From: Sulfuricurvum sp.
GTDB taxonomy: Bacteria > Campylobacterota > Campylobacteria > Campylobacterales > Sulfurimonadaceae
Reading direction: 5' to 3'
Assembly: GCA_028710885.1 (NCBI GenBank)
Contig: JAQTTG010000011.1
Location: 1 to 40,609, forward strand
Length of the DNA stretch: 40,609 nucleotides
Position numbers and translations under genes: made by a program
Notes under the pieces: generated by a model
Databases searched by the model: none
Told to the model about the DNA's origin: nothing
The model's input: only the letters and a program-made list of their open reading frames with translations
Shown here: positions 14,385-20,659 of the stretch, one piece after another
How positions within the stretch are numbered: position 1 is the stretch's first letter
Layout: each line of letters starts with the position of its first letter

Positions 14385-15579
14385 TGGTTTAAACTCTTTG
14401 AAAATAAAGATTGCTCTCCTGTTTTGGCTCTTGATCGCTATCGCATTCAGTGTAAACTGGAAAGTAGCGACACAAACAATTCGGGGGGAAAAAATAGAAG
14501 ATGTTGAAAAAGTACTTCACCATCTTCTCGTTGAAAGTATCGATGAATACATTGTACAACCGCCATTGCCTGTGAGTGACATCTCCTTTTTGTATAAAAT
14601 ACCGCATAATCTTTTGGTTTTAAATGATTCAGAAGCGAGTCATGTCCGTTTTATTGTAACTCGAACCCCACATACGCCAATGTTACATGAGGTAAGTTTT
14701 TCAGTTCAAATGGAGAACGGCTTTTATTTAAATGCTGTAAGTGATGAAGAAAAAATAGATGCAGCGGTTGCCAAATACGCTCAAAAATTGTTAGAGCGCT
14801 ATCTTTATTCGCTGATCGTCATATTGATTATCAGTTATGTTTTACTGCAACGTTATATGCGGCCATTGGGGGTCTTAGCAGAGCGTGCCAGGGGATGGAA
14901 GAATGGTGATTCTTTTGAGTTTTCACTGGATAATCCGGGACAGGAGATAGATGAGGTATCTCGCGCTTTTTCAGCATTGGTATCTCGATTAGAGGGCTTT
15001 CGTGCTAAAGAAAAAGGGTTGTTTAAAGAGATGGCACATGAGCTAAAGACTCCTATTGCCCTTATGCGTGCTCGTTTGGATGTATATGAAGGGAGTGATC
15101 ATATTTCAAAAGAAAAATTTGTGAGTGAAATAGGACATGATATCGGGCGATTAACTTCAGAACTGAAAAACGTTTTATTTTTTGAGAGTTCTGATTTTGA
15201 AGACCTGTCAATATTTGATACTGCTGAGATACTCAATGAAGTCATTGAAAAAGTGGCAATATTAACTGAACGGCGTCGATTGGAGATCATGCTTTCGCCT
15301 GAGAGATTTATTCTTCGGAGTCAGCGTAAGCTTTTTAAAAAAGTAATGACCGCATTAATCGAGAATGCGTTAACGTATGCCAAAGAGAAGAGCTCGATTG
15401 CGATTAGTATCAATGAGAGAGCAAGAACTTTGAGCATATCGAATAAAAAAGGGGATGAAAAATATCTTTTCAGCTCAAAAATCGGGCAAAAGATGCTAAA
15501 TCGGGTCAGTGAGGAACTCTGTTTTAACTATGAAATCATCGAAGATGAAACAGAATATCGGATTGAACTTCAATTTTAA
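14374..15579 (+). CDS. Sensor histidine kinase for the metal-efflux operon
   Basis: Membrane helices near the N-terminus (KIALLFWLLIAIAFS) and at about residues 145-168 (YLYSLIVILIISYVLLQRY) flank a periplasmic sensor of about 115 residues; a HAMP-like linker and the H-box EMAHELKTPIALMRAR (His about 222) follow. The ATPase part has an N-box (ALIENALTYAKE), but the usual DxGxG is missing and the protein ends soon after a G2-like SSKIGQKMLNRVSEEL. An ATG at 14299 would overlap the regulator gene by 86 bases; TTG at 14374 sits 7 bases after AGAGGA (14361-14366) and leaves a 11-base overlap, so I prefer it. Likely senses periplasmic metal. Confidence 0.85.
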   Translation: MKFNGLNSLKIKIALLFWLLIAIAFSVNWKVATQTIRGEKIEDVEKVLHHLLVESIDEYIVQPPLPVSDISFLYKIPHNLLVLNDSEASHVRFIVTRTPHTPMLHEVSFSVQMENGFYLNAVSDEEKIDAAVAKYAQKLLERYLYSLIVILIISYVLLQRYMRPLGVLAERARGWKNGDSFEFSLDNPGQEIDEVSRAFSALVSRLEGFRAKEKGLFKEMAHELKTPIALMRARLDVYEGSDHISKEKFVSEIGHDIGRLTSELKNVLFFESSDFEDLSIFDTAEILNEVIEKVAILTERRRLEIMLSPERFILRSQRKLFKKVMTALIENALTYAKEKSSIAISINERARTLSISNKKGDEKYLFSSKIGQKMLNRVSEELCFNYEIIEDETEYRIELQF

Positions 15580-16124
15580 AGATGAGGAATCTTAACTTTC
15601 GAATTGAGTAATGCTCCGATAGTGAGCATCAGGATTAAAACAGCGATCCATCCGATAAATCCTGATACAAGCCATACAATCCACAACAAAATCGCCCCAA
15701 GAGGAGTTGGTACGCCGGTAAAATATTTGGCAACTTCTCCAGCATCAGTATGGATATTAAACTGAATTAAACGGCGTAATCCGCTGATGACATAGTAAAT
15801 CGATGCGATGGAAGTGATTATAAGAGGGAAACCGGAGAGTTCGGAATAGACAGACTGAAAGATAAAAAAGGTTGGGACGAGTACAAAGCTGAGAAAATCG
15901 GCAAATGAATCTAGCTGAACACCAAATTCATTGGAGAGGTTAAATTTACGGGCTATTTTCCCATCAACGATATCAAAGGCTCCTCCCATCCATGCGAGGA
16001 TAACTGCATAGGTGAAGTTGCCTTGGGTAATGAAATATGTGGCAAGGAGACCAGCTGTGATATTCGCCATGGTGACAAGATTGGCAAGGTTAAAGTGACT
16101 CGTTGAACGCCATAAAAATTGCAT
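15576..16124 (-). CDS. CDP-alcohol phosphatidyltransferase (PssA-like)
   Basis: The protein has the complete CDP-alcohol phosphatidyltransferase motif D51-x2-D54-G-x2-A-R-x8-G68-x3-D72-x3-D76 (FDIVDGKIARKFNLSNEFG then VQLDSFADF), which binds metal and CDP-diacylglycerol. Five to six membrane helices make up the rest. At 182 residues it is shorter than typical phosphatidylserine synthases of the phylum (about 240), so it may be a phosphatidylserine synthase or a related enzyme with another alcohol acceptor. The gene converges on the histidine-kinase gene with a 4-base overlap and is divergent from feoA. Confidence 0.8.
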   Translation of the reverse strand: MQFLWRSTSHFNLANLVTMANITAGLLATYFITQGNFTYAVILAWMGGAFDIVDGKIARKFNLSNEFGVQLDSFADFLSFVLVPTFFIFQSVYSELSGFPLIITSIASIYYVISGLRRLIQFNIHTDAGEVAKYFTGVPTPLGAILLWIVWLVSGFIGWIAVLILMLTIGALLNSKVKIPHL

Positions 16125-16210
16125 TAATACTACCTATTTTTTGCGCAATTATATCCATATTTTAAGTTTGAATCAAAAAAGGGATGCTTTTGCACAGAAT
16201 AGATTTACAG

Positions 16211-16232
16211 TTTGAGAATGATTGTCAATTTG
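16211..16232. promoter_or_regulatory. Candidate Fur box upstream of feoAB
   Basis: TTTGAGAATGATTGTCAATT resembles the Fur consensus GATAATGATAATCATTATC over its central GAGAATGATTGTCAA part. It covers the -35 position of a promoter whose -10 is TAGAAT at 16245-16250, which suits iron-dependent repression. Confidence 0.5.
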
Positions 16233-16244
16233 ATTAAATCGTGC

Positions 16245-16250
16245 TAGAAT
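16245..16250 (+). promoter_or_regulatory. -10 box of feoAB
   Basis: TAGAAT located about 13 bases after the Fur-like box and 97 bases before the feoA ATG, leaving a 5' leader of roughly 90 nt. An AAGGA ribosome-binding site is present just before the ATG. Confidence 0.45.
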
Positions 16251-16346
16251 AACATTTGTATTTATAAACAGATACTGGGATGTTTCGGAGAGATATTTCC
16301 GTCGGTCAATAGAATTTAGGTAGAGTAGAATTACTAAGGATAACAG

Positions 16347-16592
16347 ATGAATACGGATCGGATGACATTGCTGAGTGCATGCACTAAAGGCGGATTGGCA
16401 ACAGTTGTGAAAATCCATGCTACAGGTGCACTCAAACAGCGTCTTATCTCATTTGGATTGATGCGGGGTGCTGAGGTACGGATGTTGGAATGTGCTCCGG
16501 CGAAAAGTACCTTTGAAATTAAAGTAGGTAATGTCTCTCTAGCCTTGCGTAAAGAAGAAGCTGCACTTATCGAGGTAACTGATGTCCGATAA
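16347..16592 (+). CDS. feoA: Ferrous iron transport protein A
   Basis: An 81-residue SH3-like protein with the FeoA pattern: a Thr/Ala-rich start, GALKQRLISFGLMRGAEVRM (the characteristic R-L-x-x-x-G-[LI]-x-x-G-x-x-[VI] core), APAKSTFEIKVGNVSLALRK and EEAALIEV. FeoA binds FeoB on the cytoplasmic side and is needed for Fe(II) uptake. It precedes feoB with an 11-base overlap. Preceded by an AAGGA ribosome-binding site and a plausible Fur-controlled promoter. Confidence 0.9.
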   Translation: MNTDRMTLLSACTKGGLATVVKIHATGALKQRLISFGLMRGAEVRMLECAPAKSTFEIKVGNVSLALRKEEAALIEVTDVR

Positions 16593-18693
16593 AAAAATTA
16601 AAGTAGCTCTCGTTGGACAACCTAATGTAGGTAAAAGTATGTTGATTAATTCGATCAGCAATGCACGGCTTCAGGTAGGTAATTTTACCGGCGTAACAGT
16701 AGAGAAAACCGAAGTTATGTTTGAATATGGCGAGTACGATTTTAATGTCGTGGATTTACCCGGAACCTATGCTTTTACCGATTATTCAATCGAAGAGCGT
16801 GTAACACACGAGTTTTTGACCAATGAGACGTATGATTTGATTATCAATGTGCTTGATTCAACCAATATGGAGAAAAACCTTCAATTAACGGCTGAGCTTA
16901 TGACGATGAGTAAAAAGATAGTAGTAGCCCTCAATATGAGCGATGAAGCCGATAAAGAAGGAATTGAAATTAATGCTCCTTATTTGACTCAGCTGCTTGG
17001 AATTCCATGTATCCGAGTTTCCGCAGCGGCAAAGAGTGGTTTGGATGAGCTGATGCAAGCGGTAATTCATGTTTATAATATCCTTTTTCAGGAACAAAAA
17101 CTTATTTTTAGTGAAGCGGTAGAGGAGGAGATATCTTTGATTCAGGGGTATCTTGATCGTCATAAATTTAAAGCCTCTATTTCAAATCGAAATATTACGA
17201 TTAATTTGCTTCAGCAAGAGAAAAAAACCTATCGGACTTTGCATGACAACCCAATTTGGACTGAGCTTCAACCCATGTTGGTTGAAGCCGATCACCATAT
17301 AGCTCTTCATCATGACAGTGAAGATATTAAAGAGATTTTTGCCGAAGAATATTTGGCATTTAACCGAGGAGTTATTGCCGAAGCAGTAAAAGTGAAGCCT
17401 AAAGCGGCAGAGAAAAAAACAACGACCGAAAAAATAGATTCTGTTTTAATCCACCATATTTTTGGTATACCGATATTTTTGTTTTTTATGTGGGGGCTTT
17501 TTCAACTTACGTTTGCAATCGGTTCTATTCCGATGGACTGGATCAATACTTTTTTCGGATGGTTCGGCAAGATTATTGGATCAACAATCCCAAATGAGGC
17601 ATTTCGTTCACTCATTGTCGATGGAGTGATTGCGGGTGTTGGAGCGGTCGTTTTATTTATACCTAATATTGTCATTTTATTTGTTGGAATCGCACTACTG
17701 GAAGCGACGGGATATATGTCTCGTGTTGCCTTTTTATTGGATGGTTTTTTTCATAAATTTGGGTTGCACGGGCAATCGTTTATTCCACTTGTTACAGGAT
17801 TCGGGTGTTCGATTCCAGCATACATGTCGGCACGTATCCTCAAAAATGACCGTGACCGCCTCCTTACACTTTTTATTATTGGATTTATGAGCTGTGGAGC
17901 ACGACTTCCAGTTTATGTTCTCTTTACGGGAGCATTTTTTGGTCCGCAAATGGCAGGAAATGTTTTGTTTGGGATTTATATTTTAGGAGCAGTCATTGGA
18001 CTGGTTGCGGCTAAATTGCTTAAAATGACAGCGTTTAAAGGGATTGATGAACCGTTTGTTATGGAGATGCCGAAATATCGTCTTCCTTCTATGAAACTTA
18101 TTTGGCATACCGTTATCACCAAAACAATGATGTACCTGAAAAAAGCAGGGACATTTATTGCTGCAGCATCATTATTGGTGTGGTTTTTGAGTACCTATCC
18201 AAAAAACACTCTCCTCGAAGAGAATTATGCTCATAAAATAGCAATGGCAACTTCTTCATTAGACGTGAAAAACCTCCAAAATGCTCGTGCCGAAGAACAA
18301 CTCTCCCAGAGCTTTTTAGGGCGGATCGGTCATGCGATAGAACCGGCATTTTCTCCTTTGGGATTTGATTGGAAAATGGCGGTGGCATTGCAGACGGGAT
18401 TAGCGGCAAAAGAGGTAGTCGTTTCTAGTATGGGTGTGTTATTCTCTTTGGGAAGTGATGCCTCCGAATCAGATAATACTCTCGTTAATGCGATACATGA
18501 TCATATCCCTTTTGCATCGGCGGTAGCTTTTATCGTGGTTATTATGACGTATCTACCTTGTCTGGCGGCATCGGTGGTATTTACCCGTGAAGCGGGTGGG
18601 ATTAAATATTTTGGTTATTTGTTTTTATTTACGACCGTTGTTGCCTATTCGCTGGCTTTTGTTGCGTATCATCTTGTATTAAGATTCAGTTAA
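16582..18693 (+). CDS. feoB: Ferrous iron transporter FeoB
   Basis: 703 residues, the standard FeoB size. The N-terminal G domain shows G1 ALVGQPNVGKSMLI, the switch Thr region (NFTGVTVEKTE), G3 VVDLPGTYAF and G4 NMSDE (N-x-x-D). A helical linker (GDI-like) is followed by the two Gate repeats in the membrane, with the conserved Cys/Gly motifs GFGCSIPAYMSARIL and FMSCGARLPVYVLF and the second gate TYLPCLAASVVF. It imports Fe(II), GTP-dependent. The terminator at 18722-18743 closes the feoAB operon. Confidence 0.97.
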   Translation: MSDKKIKVALVGQPNVGKSMLINSISNARLQVGNFTGVTVEKTEVMFEYGEYDFNVVDLPGTYAFTDYSIEERVTHEFLTNETYDLIINVLDSTNMEKNLQLTAELMTMSKKIVVALNMSDEADKEGIEINAPYLTQLLGIPCIRVSAAAKSGLDELMQAVIHVYNILFQEQKLIFSEAVEEEISLIQGYLDRHKFKASISNRNITINLLQQEKKTYRTLHDNPIWTELQPMLVEADHHIALHHDSEDIKEIFAEEYLAFNRGVIAEAVKVKPKAAEKKTTTEKIDSVLIHHIFGIPIFLFFMWGLFQLTFAIGSIPMDWINTFFGWFGKIIGSTIPNEAFRSLIVDGVIAGVGAVVLFIPNIVILFVGIALLEATGYMSRVAFLLDGFFHKFGLHGQSFIPLVTGFGCSIPAYMSARILKNDRDRLLTLFIIGFMSCGARLPVYVLFTGAFFGPQMAGNVLFGIYILGAVIGLVAAKLLKMTAFKGIDEPFVMEMPKYRLPSMKLIWHTVITKTMMYLKKAGTFIAAASLLVWFLSTYPKNTLLEENYAHKIAMATSSLDVKNLQNARAEEQLSQSFLGRIGHAIEPAFSPLGFDWKMAVALQTGLAAKEVVVSSMGVLFSLGSDASESDNTLVNAIHDHIPFASAVAFIVVIMTYLPCLAASVVFTREAGGIKYFGYLFLFTTVVAYSLAFVAYHLVLRFS

Positions 18694-18721
18694 TATGAGC
18701 AAGAATAAATGATATTATTAC

Positions 18722-18743
18722 TGTGCTTTTAAGCACATTTTTT
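18722..18743 (+). terminator. Rho-independent terminator after feoB
   Basis: TGTGCT (18722-18727) and AGCACA (18732-18737) form a stem with a 4-nt loop, directly followed by six T residues. It is 28 bases past the feoB stop. Confidence 0.75.
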
Positions 18744-18900
18744 CATTTCCTCACTCATCCCATCACTCACGTATCAACTCTATTTGTATGTCCGCTGTCA
18801 ACCAAATTGAGATTCATTTAATTATATTTATTATTTTTTAACATATATTTGCTAATATATACCAATCTTAGTTTTATTTCAAGGATGCTAAAAGAGCACT
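18744..18900. other. AT-rich spacer before the RTX locus
   Basis: No gene is seen. The segment is very AT-rich (runs such as TTTATTATTTTTTAACATATAT) and probably contains the promoter for the 19013 gene, but no single -10 box stands out. It ends abruptly where the 110-bp repeat begins. Confidence 0.4.
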
Positions 18901-19010
18901 AAACGGCTTTACGGTGCTTCTTTGTCATTCCCGCGAAGGTGGGAATTTAGCTTATAAGAAATTAGATGCTGTGAATAATCAAAATTTCAAGAATAAAAGG
19001 AGTGTGGCAT
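18901..19010 (+). repeat. 110-bp direct repeat, copy A, with ATTCCC-N8-GGGAAT hairpin and RBS
   Basis: This segment matches 19917-20026 over the same length with about 14 differences. It contains the hairpin ATTCCCGC-GAAG-GTGGGAAT (18927-18946) and ends in AAAAGGAGTGTGGCAT, which supplies the ribosome-binding site of the gene at 19013. Its first ten bases (AAACGGCTTT) are also present in the RTX gene at 20965-20974, a trace of shared ancestry with the RTX-derived fragment before copy B. Confidence 0.85.
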
Positions 19011-19012
19011 AA

Positions 19013-19729
19013 ATGGAATTATTTTGGACAATAGCCCTTTTCTTGGTTCCGTTATCGGTAGCAATGAATTTGTATCATACTTATAAAAACAGGGGTAAAG
19101 TAAAGGAGTATAAAGAGCCGACATGGCTGGAAAAAAAACCATTTTACCGGTATGTCAAGTTAGTTTTTTTTACCAGAGTTCGTTATAGGGAATGGACAGT
19201 GATATTCCAATTTTCTTTTTGGATATCGGTATTTTTATTGGTTACCTGGTTCATTGATTTGATAGCTAGACCAGCCATTCCTCTGAATCAATTGCAATTC
19301 TCAGAAGGGATAGTTGAGTCAATTCAGCTAAATAAAAAAACGAGTGATAAGTTAATACTAAAAAGTTCTGATAGAAAAACCCATGTGTTTTCAACTCAAT
19401 TGCGAGAAGACTTAAAAAATAGGTTGCTTGGACAGAGAATACAAGTGTGGTATCACACTTCTTTTAATGTATTTGCACCTTATGAAGATTGGATTTATCA
19501 GCTATATCTTCATGATAAGCCTTTAAATGAACGGTGGAAATACAATTACGAAAAAGATCTTCGAGAACAAAAAGAAGCAATAATATTTATGATAAAACTT
19601 ATAGTAGTTGCTCTCGGATCTATCGTGATGTTATGGACTTTTAACCGAAAAGAGTTGCCGATACATCGGCTCACCCGTATGAAACTACGGAAACTGGAAG
19701 AGAGGAGAAAAATAAAATGGCAATGGTAA
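19013..19729 (+). CDS. Membrane protein of the RTX locus, possible immunity protein
   Basis: 238 residues with an N-terminal membrane helix (about 4-22), a second at about 62-87 (WTVIFQFSFWISVFLLVTWF), a compact domain of beta character between about 95 and 165 (GIVESIQLNKKTSDKLILKS, RIQVWYHTS) and a third helix at about 190-210 (IIFMIKLIVVALGSIVMLW), ending in a basic tail (RMKLRKLEERRK). The domain between the second and third helices probably faces the periplasm. The start follows AAAAGGAG in the 110-bp repeat. It sits upstream of a broken RTX gene fragment and may protect against, or help with, the RTX product, as immunity genes do in toxin cassettes. No family is recognised with confidence. 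Confidence 0.6.
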   Translation: MELFWTIALFLVPLSVAMNLYHTYKNRGKVKEYKEPTWLEKKPFYRYVKLVFFTRVRYREWTVIFQFSFWISVFLLVTWFIDLIARPAIPLNQLQFSEGIVESIQLNKKTSDKLILKSSDRKTHVFSTQLREDLKNRLLGQRIQVWYHTSFNVFAPYEDWIYQLYLHDKPLNERWKYNYEKDLREQKEAIIFMIKLIVVALGSIVMLWTFNRKELPIHRLTRMKLRKLEERRKIKWQW

Positions 19730-19926
19730 TAGAAAATTTTTTTAAGATTGGTACGGCTCCGAGGGATGCAGGCTATACAGGTGACGGTATTGTTTAAAAT
19801 GATAAAAACGCTTATACTGGTGAATCAGCTTATACCTCACAGCCTTTGGCACTCTCGCAAGATCAATTTAACATATTGTAAAAGTTTGGAGATCCAAAAG
19901 AGTCTTTAGCCACCCAAAACGGCTTT
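19717..19926 (+). pseudogene. Truncated, degenerate copy of the RTX gene's N-terminal domain
   Basis: An ATG at 19717 (overlapping the previous stop) opens MAMVIENFFKIGTAPRD and continues AGYTGDGIV before a TAA. The 161 bases 19766-19926 align without gaps to 20814-20974 of the RTX gene (residues about 53-105), with two in-frame stops (at 19795-19797 and in AACATATTGTAA). The alignment breaks at AAACGGCTTT, where the 110-bp repeat begins. It lacks both the His and the Cys of the intact domain. It is the leftover of a partial duplication. Confidence 0.85.
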
Positions 19927-20026
19927 ACGGTGCTTCCTTGTCATTCCCGCGAAGGCGGGAATCTAGTTCATAAGAAAATAGATGCGGTAAATAGTCAAAA
20001 CTTCAATAATATAAGGAAAGTGGCAT
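19917..20026 (+). repeat. 110-bp direct repeat, copy B, with perfect ATTCCC-N8-GGGAAT hairpin
   Basis: Pairs with 18901-19010. The hairpin ATTCCCGC-GAAG-GCGGGAAT (19943-19962) is perfect; in copy A one C is T, which still pairs by G-U. The repeat ends in ATAAGGAAAGTGGCAT, giving the ribosome-binding site of the gene at 20025. The ATTCCC-N8-GGGAAT shape equals the dRS3-type elements known from Neisseria and similar short palindromes in other proteobacteria. Confidence 0.85.
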
Positions 20027-20639
20027 GAAATACATAATAAGTTTATTGCTCAGTGCATCGGCACTATTTGGATTTGGAGAGTGTGATACGTGTGCAAAGG
20101 TACCGCTAAGTGTACCTGTGGATTTTTCCAAAAAAGGGACAGTCTATGAAACTGACTTTCAAGCCCCTTGGAATATTTGGGGGTCGTTGGTGAGTTTTGA
20201 ATTGAGTGTAAGTTATTTTTTTAATTCAAATATTACATCGTATTCGCAGCTAACAAGCGAACAAGAAGAGATTGATAGTGCGATTCGGACAGGGTATATG
20301 GGAAGTATTTTAATACCTAAAAGAGAAAATCAATATTTTAAAATAAAAATCACTCTGACTCCTCTTGGATGGGCGAGCGATGATTTAACGGTGATTTCAA
20401 ATTTGAATAATGGGTGGCTTCATAGAAAAGAAAATCACTTTACCAAAGGTCAAAAAATCGAAGAAATAGTCTTTGTACCACTTTATGGCGGTGACTTAGG
20501 GACGGGTAAAATGTTTGTGATAGCAGACTTACAGCGACTGCGAAATTATCATGTGAGAATAGAGAGTTTAGAGGATGTGAAATTACCAAAAGGGGTTTCT
20601 ACACGCTTTATAATCAATCGATTCAGTTCAAAACATTAA
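20025..20639 (+). CDS. Exported protein of the RTX locus, DUF5625-like, possible periplasmic immunity protein
   Basis: A signal peptide (MKYIISLLLSASALFGFGEC) directs the 204-residue protein to the periplasm. The mature part begins VPLSVPVDFSKKGTVYETDF and ends with LRNYHVRIESLEDVKLPKGV and TRFIINRF, a layout that, as I recall it, matches DUF5625 proteins (small exported or lipoprotein beta-rich proteins). The Cys in GECDTC lies in a weak lipobox-like position; anchoring is possible. Expression starts from the ribosome-binding site in repeat copy B, and the RTX gene begins 20 bases after its stop, so both are probably co-transcribed. An antagonist of the RTX protein's N-terminal hydrolase-like domain is the simplest reading, but this is inference. 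Confidence 0.6.
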   Translation: MKYIISLLLSASALFGFGECDTCAKVPLSVPVDFSKKGTVYETDFQAPWNIWGSLVSFELSVSYFFNSNITSYSQLTSEQEEIDSAIRTGYMGSILIPKRENQYFKIKITLTPLGWASDDLTVISNLNNGWLHRKENHFTKGQKIEEIVFVPLYGGDLGTGKMFVIADLQRLRNYHVRIESLEDVKLPKGVSTRFIINRFSSKH

Positions 20640-20659
20640 ACAACACAAAGTAAAAAACA

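Noticed and set aside
19717-19797. 26-aa frame MAMVIENFF... as a real small gene
   Set aside because: Two thirds of the region downstream is a degenerate RTX copy in the same frame, so it is better explained as the start of a pseudogene.
18901-20026. Two copies of the 110-bp repeat as ends of an insertion sequence
   Set aside because: They are direct, not inverted, there is no transposase between them, and each carries a ribosome-binding site for the gene that follows.
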